From: Pelosinus baikalensis
GTDB taxonomy: Bacteria; Bacillota; Negativicutes; DSM-13327
Reading direction: 5' to 3'
Assembly (NCBI RefSeq): GCF_020819555.1
Contig: NZ_JAJHJB010000016.1
Span: 44,751-108,750 of the forward strand
DNA length: 64,000 nucleotides
Positions 52,564 through 61,452 of this stretch are shown piece after piece. The notes beneath the pieces are model-generated. The model searched no databases and was not told where the DNA came from. It saw only the letters and a list, made by a program, of their open reading frames with translations. How positions within the stretch are numbered: the stretch's first letter is position 1; every line of letters begins with the position of its first letter. Both the position numbers and the translations under genes were made by a program.

Positions 52564-52608
52564 TTAGCGTGCTGCATAATTGAAAAAGGCTATGGAGGGT
52601 TCGGAGCG

Positions 52609-53454
52609 ATGTGCGGATTAAGCGTTGTGGCTTTGCTCTCGGGTATCTGGCTGTATGCACCTTTTATGAAAAACATCTCCTTTGGGACGATCCGTTCTTC
52701 TCATCGGCGTATTTATTGGATGGACTGGCATAAATTACTGGGGATTGCCACACTTTCCTGGGCAGTATTATTAAGTTTAAGCGGCTTTATTTTTATATTT
52801 GCTGGTCCGGTTCATAATGCTTGGAACGAAAGCATACGCAAGGAATTCTTGATCGATTATCAAGACAAGCCTTTTCCTGTCCATCGTATTTCTATTGATG
52901 AGGCAATGGAAGTGACCCAAGCCGCTTTACCTGATCGCAGAATAACGGGAATCGAAGTGCCCCAGGAAGACGGGAAAATGCGCTGGCATTATACGGTTCG
53001 CACACAGGGGGAAGGTTGGGGCGCTCACTTGAATAAGCCTGTCTGGGTTGATGCGTCTACGGGAAAGGTTACTGCCGTCATTCAACAGCCTTGGTATATC
53101 CAGACGATTTCTATGGCTAATCCAGTTCACTTTAGCAATCATGACACCTTGCCGTTGAAAATCTTATGGTTTATTACGGATGCCTTGACCTGCATTATGA
53201 TCATCACCGGCATTTATGCCTGGTTTGTCAAATTCAGGCCGAACAAAGGCAATGCGGCGAATAAGCTACAGGCTAAATCTGTCCCTCCGGTACGGCAGTC
53301 GTCCAGGCAAATCTGGCTGCTGCCTGTGGTTATTATATTGATTACGTTATTTGGAATTATCGCGCCTCTGGCTGGCAAGGAATTCAATACCATATCGGCT
53401 GTTGCTCTTGCAATACCCCTTGTGCTCACCGGATATTACTGGCTGCGCAGTTAA
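52609..53454 (+). CDS. PepSY-associated membrane protein (siderophore reductase/PiuB-like), short N-terminus
   Basis: 281 residues from the ATG at 52609, which lies after the promoter above and a GGAGGG; the frame opens at 52474 but that part precedes the promoter. Four transmembrane segments and one periplasmic PepSY domain (about 125-180). Marks: WMDWHKLLGIATLSWAVLLS, LSGFIFIFAGPVHNAW, and the end WFVKFRP. Family members serve in ferric-siderophore utilisation. Compared with full PiuB-type proteins the first helix and first PepSY domain are missing, so it is either a short form or N-terminally deleted. Confidence 0.75.
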   Translation: MCGLSVVALLSGIWLYAPFMKNISFGTIRSSHRRIYWMDWHKLLGIATLSWAVLLSLSGFIFIFAGPVHNAWNESIRKEFLIDYQDKPFPVHRISIDEAMEVTQAALPDRRITGIEVPQEDGKMRWHYTVRTQGEGWGAHLNKPVWVDASTGKVTAVIQQPWYIQTISMANPVHFSNHDTLPLKILWFITDALTCIMIITGIYAWFVKFRPNKGNAANKLQAKSVPPVRQSSRQIWLLPVVIILITLFGIIAPLAGKEFNTISAVALAIPLVLTGYYWLRS

Positions 53455-53471
53455 TTACGGTACGAAAAGAA

Positions 53472-53523
53472 AAAGAACCATTGCCGCACCTTAAGATAAA
53501 AGGATGCGGTAATGGTTCTTTCC
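53472..53523 (+). terminator. Intrinsic terminator of the PepSY gene
   Basis: AAAGAACCATTGCCGCA pairs perfectly with TGCGGTAATGGTTCTTT around a 16-base loop. Confidence 0.75.
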
Positions 53524-53570
53524 AAATTTATAGAAAGCATAAGTTTTATAGGTGGAAAAAGAGATATTAT

Positions 53571-53633
53571 GAACCACAAAGGGCACAAGAAAATAGAAAT
53601 AGCCCCTTTGTGTCCTTTGCGTCTTTGCGGTTC
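53571..53633. repeat. Dispersed CACAAAG-type hairpin repeat, copy 3
   Basis: GAACCACAAAGGGCACAAG on the left and CCTTTGCGTCTTTGCGGTTC on the right arm; clear relative of 8073 and 30669, between convergent genes. Confidence 0.75.
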
Positions 53634-53685
53634 GATTCGTTATAACTGTTTAAAAGACGTATAGATTTTCTTATAGGTGAAATAT

Positions 53686-55298
53686 CTACCAGCGGAGGGT
53701 GGCTGTGAGTTGGATGGTGCGGCCTTTGTCGACTGTATAGTAGTAGTCGGAAGAGGCGAAGTCACCAATGGTATAATGCTTGTCAAAGACGTTATGGATA
53801 TTAAGAGCGTAACGCCAATTGCCAGTATCATAGCGGACAAGGGCATCGGTCAGCCATACTCCACCCACTTTATGGAGGTTATCATAATCATAGCGGGAGC
53901 CGATATAGCGCAGTCCAGCGCCAAAGCTCCAGCCTTGCTTTTTCTCTTCAGTCGGGGAGGTGGTATCCAGCCAAATAGAGGCACTGTGGCGGGGGACACC
54001 TTCAGTGCGCAGACCGATTCGATTTGGATCAGTGTCTTTGGTTACTTTGTTATTGAGTAAGGTATAAGAGGCGGTTAGATTCGTGCCTTTTAAAGCGGCG
54101 ATATTAGCTTCCAGTTCCAGCCCTTTGGAAGCCACCTCGCCGGTTTGAATGCTAAAATTATCGTCTACGGGATCGGTAACCAGCACATTTTGTTTGCGCA
54201 AATCAAAAATGGCGGCAGTAAAACGGGCGTTGCTATTGGCTGGCTGGTATTGAATGCCTAGCTCATATTGACGACCGGTGGTAGGATCGAAGGAGTTACC
54301 GATCCGATCGGTACCCGATTGGGCTTGGAAGGATTCGTTATAGCTGATGTAAGGCATCACACCGCCGCCAGCATCGTAGACTAAGCCCAGGCGGCCAGTA
54401 AAGGCATCCTGATCAAATCGTGTATGGAGGCCGTTTTTGAGATTGAGTGAATCGCTTTTATATTGATCAAAGCGTCCGCCAGCCAGGGCTGTCCAGCGGT
54501 CACCGAATTTCATCTGGTCCTGTACATACCAGCCGGTCTGTCTGGTAGTGGCATTTGTCATTTGTGAAAATGATGGCAGAGTAATAGCTTGCCCATAGTT
54601 AGGACTGAGCAGATCGAGGGAAGGCAGAGAGCCCCTTCCCCAGCGGTATTTATAATCACTATGCCTGAAATCAAGACCCAGCAGCGTAACATGGGCAACT
54701 GCTCCTGCAGACCAATTCGCCTGAAAGTGAGTATCAATGGCATCTGCGGCAAAGTCGCCGGTGCCATAGCGGCCTGATCGGGTAAGGGTGCGGCCGTCTG
54801 CTGCCAGCTGAACGGCATCCGTTGTTTAAAGCGATAGGATAGGTCTAGATGACGGGCGGTTTGGGTCATGGACCAGGTATCATTGAAGCGGTGTTCGAGA
54901 AGATAGCCGATCTGGGACGCGTCACGGGTATAATGGTCATAATTGGAATCACCGATAAACAATTTGCCAGAAAAGCCGTATAAGGGATGTCCTGGAAGAT
55001 AAATCTTGCGGGTATACTCATAATTCCCTTTGACATCATCTTTCTGGAAATGAGTCAGCAAGGTAAGGCTGGTGTTCTCATTGGGACGCCAGGTTAGTGC
55101 CGGTGCGATGAAATACTGCTTACTGTTGCTGCTGTCAACATACAAATCTTCTCCGGTGGTGCGGCCTGTCAGCCTGAACAGTAATTTGCCATCTTTCCGT
55201 GCTGGTCCGCCAATATCCACAGCCGCGCTAAGCTGATTGCTATTGCCGGCCTGCAGCTGGATTTCCCGCAGTTCAGTGCTGGTTGGTCGTTTGGAGAC
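53686..55298 (-). pseudogene. TonB-dependent siderophore receptor, truncated by Tn3 DNA and frameshifted
   Basis: Barrel part of a receptor close to the one at 45401-47551. Coding homology starts abruptly at SKRPTSTELREIQLQAGNSN (about 55296) where Tn3 transposase DNA joins; signal peptide and plug are gone. A frameshift near 54820 (in YRFKQ/DAVQLAADGRTL) breaks the frame, which resumes as GRYGTGDFAADAIDTHF and runs to NVFDKHYTIGDFASSDYYYT and a terminal Trp. Two independent lesions make this a clear pseudogene. It has no promoter of its own left. Confidence 0.92.
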
Positions 55299-55719
55299 CT
55301 CACTTCGTGAGATGGGCCGGATTGAGAAAACAATTTTTATACTGGATTATATTTCAAGCGAATCAATGAGGAGACGAATACAAAAAGGACTAAATAAGGG
55401 CGAAGCAATGAACGCCCTGGCTAGGGCAATTTTCTTTGGAAAGCACGGAGAGCTGCGTGAAAGAGCCTTGCAGGATCAACTACAAAGAGCCAGTGCACTA
55501 AATATCATCATCAACGCTATTAGCGTTTGGAATACTGTTTACTTGTCTGAAGCTACTAAAGTTTTAAAAAATAGCGGTGAATTAAAAGAAAATCTACTAA
55601 ATAACATTTCTCCGTTAGGATGGGAACACGTAAACTTCCTGGGCGAATATCGCTTCGATACTAAGAAAATTGCCAGTTTGAATTCGTTAAGACTACTTAA
55701 TGAAATTAGTAAGACTTAA
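55299..55719 (+). mobile_element. Tn3-family transposase, C-terminal fragment
   Basis: About 140 codons match the end of Tn3 TnpA: SLREMGRIEKTIFILDYISS, RIQKGLNKGEAMNALARAIF, NIIINAISVWNTVYLSEATK, SPLGWEHVNFLGEYRF, with the natural stop at 55719. The N-terminal ~850 residues are absent; the left edge is fused to the receptor gene. I cannot see a 38-bp terminal repeat after it. A toxin-antitoxin pair follows, a frequent Tn3 passenger. Confidence 0.9.
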
Positions 55720-55728
55720 ATGTTTTTA

Positions 55729-55773
55729 TTTCGGAAGATTATCTTTATATTTTCCGAAATGCAGGGTATAATA
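55729..55773 (+). promoter_or_regulatory. Promoter/operator of the toxin-antitoxin pair
   Basis: ATTTCGGAA...TTCCGAAAT (55729-55761) is a 9-bp dyad overlapping a TTTATA-N17-TATAAT promoter (TATAAT at 55768-55773). Typical autoregulation site for a Phd/YefM-type antitoxin. Confidence 0.7.
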
Positions 55774-55801
55774 AAGATAAATCAGTAAAGAAGGTGAAAC
55801 C

Positions 55802-56107
55802 ATGATTAAAACGATTATCCGTCCCATTAGTGAGTTGTCGAAAAGAATGGCAGATGTAGAAGCCTTTGCGATTGACCAAGATACGCCTGTCCATCTTACT
55901 AAAAATGGATCAAATCACATGGTTATTATGAGCAGCAGCCATTACGAAAAAATATCAGCAAAAATCAGCATGTATGAAAATCTACTACGCTCCGAAGCCG
56001 AAATCCGGCAGGGCAAATCCTTGCCATTGGATGCAGCTATGACCGACATTGACCAGTACCTAAAGGAGCGTATGCATGAGCAGTCAGGACAGCAAATATC
56101 AGGTTAA
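55802..56107 (+). CDS. Phd/YefM-family antitoxin
   Basis: 101 residues. N-terminal DNA-binding Phd fold (IIRPISELSKRMADVEAFAI, then PVHLTKNGSNHMVIMSSSHYE, the family core) and a C-terminal toxin-neutralising tail. AAGGTG precedes the ATG. Overlaps the toxin gene by 32 bases, so translation is coupled. Binds its toxin and its own promoter dyad. Confidence 0.92.
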   Translation: MIKTIIRPISELSKRMADVEAFAIDQDTPVHLTKNGSNHMVIMSSSHYEKISAKISMYENLLRSEAEIRQGKSLPLDAAMTDIDQYLKERMHEQSGQQISG

Positions 56108-56426
56108 TATAACTCCTAATGCCGTAGCGAATATTAAGGAAGTCGTGGACTTTTATGTGGATGCCATGAACTACCCTCCGGCAGCCAAAGAATTTCGGGA
56201 TGCAGTTTATGAAAAGCTACAGATTATCGGTCAAAATCCATATATGTACGGTGTCCCGGACAATTTACCTAATTTCGCAGAAATAGGATATCATAAAGCT
56301 CTGGTATATAAGCATCATGCGATTTTGTACTTGGTTGAACGGGAAAATATTCATATTGTATATGTCGTAGATACTCGACAGAATCTATGGTTGAATACAC
56401 CAATAAAAATTATTAAAGTAAGATAA
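56076..56426 (+). CDS. RelE/ParE-family toxin
   Basis: 116 residues with the RelE/ParE fold: NITPNAVANIKEVVDFYVDA, RDAVYEKLQIIGQNPYMYG, HKALVYKHHAILYLVERENI, VYVVDTRQN near the end. RelE members cut mRNA at the ribosome; ParE members hit gyrase; the branch cannot be settled here. AAGGAG precedes the ATG within the antitoxin gene. A truncated copy lies at 50048-50277. Confidence 0.92.
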   Translation: MSSQDSKYQVNITPNAVANIKEVVDFYVDAMNYPPAAKEFRDAVYEKLQIIGQNPYMYGVPDNLPNFAEIGYHKALVYKHHAILYLVERENIHIVYVVDTRQNLWLNTPIKIIKVR

Positions 56427-56430
56427 ATCA

Positions 56431-56474
56431 GAAGAAAGCCATTTCTCTTAGCGTACAGAGAAATGGCTTTCTTC
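56431..56474 (+). terminator. Intrinsic terminator of the toxin-antitoxin pair
   Basis: GAAGAAAGCCATTTCTC and its exact complement around a 10-base loop, directly after the toxin stop. Confidence 0.85.
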
Positions 56475-56524
56475 CTGTAAAAAATCCCTTAGCGTACGAA
56501 ATTCCGACTTATCTTAACTTCGAC

Positions 56525-56556
56525 GTGAGAACTATTGGGATATCAACAGTTCTCAC
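56525..56556. repeat. Short inverted repeat
   Basis: GTGAGAACT and AGTTCTCAC, 14-base loop, in the spacer between the toxin gene and the membrane protein gene. Could be near an element end; no function seen. Confidence 0.5.
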
Positions 56557-56668
56557 ATCGTTTACATGTATTCAGTGTAAGTATTGGTTTAAAAAAAGTT
56601 TAATGATTTTATCTAGAAAGTGTTCAATTAACGCTACCCATTAATGAAAAGTTAGGAAGATTTCCCTT

Positions 56669-57100
56669 TTATTCTTCGGTATTTTCATCTTGTCGTTTTT
56701 TTCGTAGATTATAGATATAGACTGTTGGAATAAGACCGCAAATTAATAGTATTCCGCCCATAATTACCCCGTTGATTATAGTAAAGCCATCAGTGAGTGA
56801 TACAAAAAATCCAACAACAGTTGAAATTAAAATAAGTACAACCAGTGAAATACTTAGACTCTTTTGCGGGTTAGTTTTATTACTTTCATGGTCTGCACTA
56901 ATACTCATTGATAAATATGCGGAAATAACTGTGGTTATCATAAAAACAAGCCATAGGGGATTTTCTCTCATACCGTCTAACCCTTTTGTAACAAAGTCAT
57001 ATCCTAAAATTCCTAGAATACCAATAGTTTGAATGATATATGCAATGCGGATGTTTTTTAAATTCTGTAATACTAAACGTTCATCTGTAATTTTTTTCAT
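56669..57100 (-). CDS. Four-helix membrane protein paired with XRE regulator
   Basis: 143 residues with four hydrophobic segments (IAYIIQTIGILGILGYDFVT; PLWLVFMITTVISAYLSM; LSISLVVLILISTVVGFFV; GVIMGGILLICGLIPTVYIY) and a charged cytoplasmic tail. It starts 6 bases after the small XRE regulator gene, the usual arrangement of DUF6773/DUF3796-type membrane proteins. Function unknown; may be cargo of the Tn554-type element. Confidence 0.78.
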   Translation of the reverse strand: MKKITDERLVLQNLKNIRIAYIIQTIGILGILGYDFVTKGLDGMRENPLWLVFMITTVISAYLSMSISADHESNKTNPQKSLSISLVVLILISTVVGFFVSLTDGFTIINGVIMGGILLICGLIPTVYIYNLRKKRQDENTEE

Positions 57101-57106
57101 TTGTAA

Positions 57107-57319
57107 TCATTCTCCTTTATCTACCCAAAATACTTCATCTAATGTTTTATTAACCGCATAACAAATATCCAGACACAACTTGAGGGTTGGATTATATTTT
57201 CCCTTCTCAATCAAACTAATAGTTTGGCGAGTGACACCTATCTTTTCTGCCAGTTGTTGTTGTGTCAAACTTACTTGAGTACGAGCAATCTTAACTTTAT
57301 TCTCCAAATGTTGTATCAC
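57107..57319 (-). CDS. Small XRE-family helix-turn-helix regulator
   Basis: 70 residues, a single HTH_3 domain (VKIARTQVSLTQQQLAEKIG, VTRQTISLIEKGKYNPTLKL), the compact type of Firmicute repressors that control a neighbouring membrane protein. GTG start with AAGGGG. The AT-rich dyad at 57337-57369 just upstream is its likely operator. Operon with 56669-57100. Confidence 0.9.
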   Translation of the reverse strand: MIQHLENKVKIARTQVSLTQQQLAEKIGVTRQTISLIEKGKYNPTLKLCLDICYAVNKTLDEVFWVDKGE

Positions 57320-57336
57320 CCCTTAGATAGATTATA

Positions 57337-57369
57337 ACATATATATTACATAATTCAATATATATGTTA
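57337..57369. promoter_or_regulatory. Dyad upstream of the XRE regulator
   Basis: AACATATATA and TATATATGTT with a 13-base centre, a likely operator of the XRE protein. Confidence 0.6.
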
Positions 57370-57403
57370 CATTTAAATTTAAGCTATTGTTCAACTAAAC
57401 TGC

Positions 57404-57790
57404 TCAAATTTGATCGTAGATCATACCACGTAATTTCAACAATTCATCCTTTAGACATTTATTTTCTTCTTCAAGTTTTTTAATTCGGTTATTTTTGGCT
57501 GCGATAAGCGCATCTTTACTGGCATCTGTCATATTATGTTTTATAGTTTGCGGTGTATTAAGACCTTCTTGCTGCTTTCGTAATCCTTCTATTCGGTTCC
57601 GTATTTCTTGATTGTTATAAAGAAAAGCCTTAGATACACCTGACTCCATCGCAACCTGATTAAAATTAATTTTAGCCTTCGTTTTGATAAGGCGTTGTAT
57701 AGCTTGATCAACCTTTTGAGCAGTCTCTTGGCTTTTCATTTGGGCATGTTTTTTAACGCCTTCGGTATTTCTAATATGCTTACTTTTCAT
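57404..57790 (-). CDS. tnpC: Tn554-type transposition protein TnpC
   Basis: 128 residues from the ATG at 57790, behind GGAGAGG. Basic N-terminus with a helix-turn-helix-like part (KINFNQVAMESGVSKAFLYN, then NNQEIRNRIEG) and a C-terminal coiled coil (AAKNNRIKKLEEENKCLKDE). Length and place after TnpB match TnpC of Tn554 (DUF6262-like), an accessory factor for insertion. Overlaps tnpB by 11 bases. Confidence 0.88.
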   Translation of the reverse strand: MKSKHIRNTEGVKKHAQMKSQETAQKVDQAIQRLIKTKAKINFNQVAMESGVSKAFLYNNQEIRNRIEGLRKQQEGLNTPQTIKHNMTDASKDALIAAKNNRIKKLEEENKCLKDELLKLRGMIYDQI

Positions 57791-59744
57791 GAGTGTGTTC
57801 CTCTCCAATATATTCGCGGCCTTTTTTCCCAGCTAAATGATGAGTTGTACCAGTCTTCAATATTTCTAGAATAGGCTCTAGACGATCTAGAGTGGTTTGA
57901 TTCTTATCTATCCAAACTTGACGACCTAAAACCTTGCCACGCTCAATTACATTTCTAACTTCTTTAATTTCCGTTTCAAATTTAGGTATGAATTCTGGTG
58001 TTGTACAGAAATTTCGACAAGACAGACAAGGGTTCGCTTGAGTGGGGCATGGCTGCTTAATTGGTTTCATACAATAGCCAAGCTCCATCTTAACAGCGTC
58101 TAAATTATGGCGTATATATTCCCATTCAATGATATCTTCATTCTCAATATCCGTTAGTTCAACTTTAACTGGACGTTTATTTTCAATGTCAATCCGAAAA
58201 ATACCTTGTTTTGTAGCTTCTTCCCAAGATTTACGCATGGTAGTATCGAGAATTTTTGCATAATGTAAGGTCATTTCAGGGGAAGCGTGGGCCATCCATT
58301 TTTGAACATGAAGTATGTTCATTCCGTTATTAAGAAGCTCTACACCTTTGGTATGCCGGAAGGCATGATTTTTAATAAAAAAGGGATTTCCAGAGTCGTC
58401 AACTATGTTTTGTTCTTCAGTAAAGCGCCTCAAACTTCTGTGAATGTCATAATAATTATAGGGTCGGCCTCTCCGGACACCTTCTAGTTGTACGAATAAA
58501 TAGTTTTTAGGATTATTAATCGTATTGCTTTGATCTTTAGTCACTTTTATTACAGCTTCTACTATCCCTGCTACTTCTTTTGTAATCGGTGCACGATGAT
58601 TCATTACTTGTGTTTTTTTAATATCACCGCATAAGTACCATCCTTGCGATGTTTGTTCTAAACAATTATCGTAACGTAGATTAAGAATATCTGATATTCT
58701 CCAACCAGTAGCTCGAAGTAATACAATGATTGGTATGTACTTTGATGGTTTTAAGAACTCTAGTTTTTCCTCAATTTGTTGAAGAACCCCTTCAGGAATG
58801 TATTTGATATCATTTTCAGATTTTTTAATCGGTCTAGGGAAATCTTCTCTAAACAACAATAGATTCACAGGCAAAGCAGGCGCCTCATCAAATTGCAGTT
58901 TTTCAATCGTTTCCAAAAACACATTTAGGACAATTAAATAACTTCTCTTTGACGGTATTTTGTCATGAAACTTCTTGTTATGAAATATAAGATAATCTTC
59001 GATATCTTTTCGTGTTAAGTCATTTAAATCTTTCCAAGAAGGATTTTTATCATGTATAAATGTCAAAAATAACTTTAAAATTCTTACGTCGAGAGTACAT
59101 TGGCCAAGAGATAAATGACTGATTCTAAATTTTAAATATCTTTTTGCTAAAGGGCGAAAGGGTATAGGGACATCCTCGAAATTCAGGATATGTCTTGAAT
59201 CATGATCAGGAAATTTTGCACCAGGAATATTTCTTACATCCCAGATATCTTTTTCAAATTCATCTCTTGTATCATAGAAGTCTTTATAAAACAAAAATAA
59301 ACGATTCAGTAGATTTTCGTAATTCGAAAGTTTTCTTCTCCCATAAATTCGTATGCTCAAACCTAATTCACTTAGATGTGACCTTAATTGCATCAATGCT
59401 TTATTTATGTCTAAATCTGCAAAACTATTAATATGGGGATAAAATTTCTTGAGAAATTTAGAAAGCTGTTTAAAAGACCTGGCATAATTATGTACTGCTG
59501 AATACAATTGCAGATCATCTTTTTGAATACGAGTAAGAATAAAAAACTTAACCTCATTTTTAAGCTTAGATGGAAATACTGAAAAATCCATTTTACGATG
59601 GGTTTTTCCCCATTCTGATTTTCTAAAATCCTTAAAAGCCGTATCATCGGCATCCCAAATGTCATTTTTAAAGTACCCAGAGATTTTTTTGGTTATTTCA
59701 CTGACTTTATTTTCTGGGAGTAGGTATCCAACGGATAAATTCAT
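57780..59744 (-). CDS. tnpB: Tn554-type tyrosine recombinase TnpB
   Basis: 654 residues, near the 630 of Tn554 TnpB. The catalytic domain has Arg in LLRATGWRISDILNLRYDNC, HAFRHTKG (His-x-x-Arg), AHASPEMTLHYAKI with the nucleophilic Tyr. After it, a Cys-rich finger (CPTQANPCLSCRNFC) typical of TnpB. ATG overlaps the tnpA stop by 4 bases (ATGA). Confidence 0.93.
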   Translation of the reverse strand: MNLSVGYLLPENKVSEITKKISGYFKNDIWDADDTAFKDFRKSEWGKTHRKMDFSVFPSKLKNEVKFFILTRIQKDDLQLYSAVHNYARSFKQLSKFLKKFYPHINSFADLDINKALMQLRSHLSELGLSIRIYGRRKLSNYENLLNRLFLFYKDFYDTRDEFEKDIWDVRNIPGAKFPDHDSRHILNFEDVPIPFRPLAKRYLKFRISHLSLGQCTLDVRILKLFLTFIHDKNPSWKDLNDLTRKDIEDYLIFHNKKFHDKIPSKRSYLIVLNVFLETIEKLQFDEAPALPVNLLLFREDFPRPIKKSENDIKYIPEGVLQQIEEKLEFLKPSKYIPIIVLLRATGWRISDILNLRYDNCLEQTSQGWYLCGDIKKTQVMNHRAPITKEVAGIVEAVIKVTKDQSNTINNPKNYLFVQLEGVRRGRPYNYYDIHRSLRRFTEEQNIVDDSGNPFFIKNHAFRHTKGVELLNNGMNILHVQKWMAHASPEMTLHYAKILDTTMRKSWEEATKQGIFRIDIENKRPVKVELTDIENEDIIEWEYIRHNLDAVKMELGYCMKPIKQPCPTQANPCLSCRNFCTTPEFIPKFETEIKEVRNVIERGKVLGRQVWIDKNQTTLDRLEPILEILKTGTTHHLAGKKGREYIGEEHTHEK

Positions 59745-60868
59745 TCGTTATTCTCCTTATTTTCTTTGTTGATTTTCATTCTCTCTTGAGCGTTTTCCCA
59801 ATCTTTTCGAATGTCTTCATCCGAAGGATGGATATACATCTGCATTGTTGTTTGAATATGAGCGTGGCCAGCCCGATTCATTAAATGTTCATCTCTCCAA
59901 CCAGCCTTTCTTAGTTCTGTTAATGATGTGTGGCGCAACATATGCGGAGTGAAATAAATGCCTGTTCTATCACGCAGACGCTGAACCAGTGCTACTACAT
60001 CGGTGTATTCTAACGGTTGTCCTTTGTTTTCCCCTGACAACTTAATAAAAACGTGATTTGTATCAACTTCATCGGTATGAAATTGAGCAATATAATCAAA
60101 GTACATATTAATTAGATCCTCAGATACATCGATACTTCGTGGACTACATACCGTTTTAATTTCAGCTAGATTAAACAACTCACCCCGATCACGTATATGA
60201 ATTTTTCTCGCATCAACCTCGAAATCCTCAAGCCATAAGGTGAGTGCTTCACCAATACGCATAGAGCTTTCCCAAAGTAGCTGTATTAAAAATTGATCCC
60301 GTATATTTACACAAGCATTCATAATTAATGCGATTTGATCTTTCGAGAGTGTTTTCGGCTGCTGTTTCGGCACTTTTAACTTCAGAATATGAGAGGTGAA
60401 GGATTTATTTTTGTTTATATGGTGCAGAAAACTTTTAAACCCCTTGTAGGATCCAGATACTTGTTTCTTTAAACGTTCTGTTAGCTGAATACTATAGTCC
60501 TCATGTCTCATTAGGTAGTCATAAAATCCAAGAACAGTATTGATGATGATATTTACCGTCTTTGCTTTTCTAATTGGCTGTTTAGGGAAGATAGGAGTTA
60601 CCTTTACATCCTGGTGTGGGTTTTGTAACCATCGCATAAAATCCGCCATTTCATCTATTCCAATATCACGATAATCCTTATTTATTTGTTCTAAGAATTC
60701 AAAGAAAAGCTTTAAATGATATGAGAATGACCGTAAGGTATTACGTGAGGCTCCACTGTTGTCCTTAAACTTTAAATAATGTAAAACTGGTTGGACCGGT
60801 TCATTGTTATGATCTAGTAACATGTACCGAGTCTTTCCTTCTTTTGTTAGAAGGGTAATTACTCTCAT
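59741..60868 (-). CDS. tnpA: Tn554-type tyrosine recombinase TnpA
   Basis: 375 residues (361 in Tn554). N-terminal core-binding domain and catalytic domain with LLWESSMRIGEALTLWLEDF (Arg), THMLRHTSLTELRKAG-type HxxR (HMLRHTS) and GHAHIQTTMQMYIH with the Tyr. AGGAGG precedes the ATG. First recombinase of the TnpA-TnpB-TnpC series. Confidence 0.95.
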   Translation of the reverse strand: MRVITLLTKEGKTRYMLLDHNNEPVQPVLHYLKFKDNSGASRNTLRSFSYHLKLFFEFLEQINKDYRDIGIDEMADFMRWLQNPHQDVKVTPIFPKQPIRKAKTVNIIINTVLGFYDYLMRHEDYSIQLTERLKKQVSGSYKGFKSFLHHINKNKSFTSHILKLKVPKQQPKTLSKDQIALIMNACVNIRDQFLIQLLWESSMRIGEALTLWLEDFEVDARKIHIRDRGELFNLAEIKTVCSPRSIDVSEDLINMYFDYIAQFHTDEVDTNHVFIKLSGENKGQPLEYTDVVALVQRLRDRTGIYFTPHMLRHTSLTELRKAGWRDEHLMNRAGHAHIQTTMQMYIHPSDEDIRKDWENAQERMKINKENKENNE

Positions 60869-60967
60869 ATAATCCTCCTGTTGCTGGAATAACCTAAATT
60901 CCCTTTATTTGCTAAAGTGACCCACCGAACATCTCCCATTGGGTTCGGTAATTGGGACATAGTTAAA

Positions 60968-61291
60968 TTAAAATGGTATGATTTCCAATTGATCTTCTAA
61001 TTTAGCTTTTTCCTCTTGTAGTTTTATAATTTGCTCCTTAAGATGTGCGTTTTCTTCTAGTAATCTCTCAATCTTGGTTTGATCATCAATGCCCTCCTCA
61101 AAAGCCGTACCTTCCCATCTATACGCCTCTATAAATCTATAAACTTCTTCCTCTAAAACTTCGAATGCTCCACTGTTTTCAATGCTTTTAATATTCCCCT
61201 CACTTATCCAATGGCTTACCATTTCTGTGTCACATTTGAAACCATACGAGTGTAACAGGGCTGTTGTTTCTTTTAGGTTGAACGTATTCAT
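60968..61291 (-). CDS. Small HTH/coiled-coil protein at the head of the Tn554-type operon
   Basis: 107 residues: an N-terminal part like a MerR/excisionase-type helix-turn-helix (LKETTALLHSYGFKCDTEMV, SHWISEGNIKSIENSG) and a C-terminal leucine-rich coiled coil (RLLEENAHLKEQIIKLQEEK). AGGAGG precedes the ATG. Proteins of this sort often precede TnpA in Firmicute Tn554-like elements; role probably in regulation or target recognition. Confidence 0.75.
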   Translation of the reverse strand: MNTFNLKETTALLHSYGFKCDTEMVSHWISEGNIKSIENSGAFEVLEEEVYRFIEAYRWEGTAFEEGIDDQTKIERLLEENAHLKEQIIKLQEEKAKLEDQLEIIPF

Positions 61292-61452
61292 AATTGTTGA
61301 ATCCTCCTGATTTAATGATGTTTTTTCAAGTCTTTGCTGCTTATTAAGGGGACCATTAAATCCATCAAGTCAGCCCCTTAAACATAAGCCTTCTTAATTT
61401 ACTATAAATACTATAAAACTGAATACAGTTATCTAGGATTTAAAGAAACAAA

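Larger units (their letters stand above)
56669..61291 (-). mobile_element. Tn554-type transposon, approximate extent
   Basis: tnpA, tnpB, tnpC and the small head protein form one minus-strand operon; the XRE/membrane pair downstream in the same direction is plausible cargo. Tn554-like elements lack terminal inverted repeats and make no target duplication, so the exact ends cannot be read; they should lie between 56475-56668 and 61292-61661. Confidence 0.65.
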
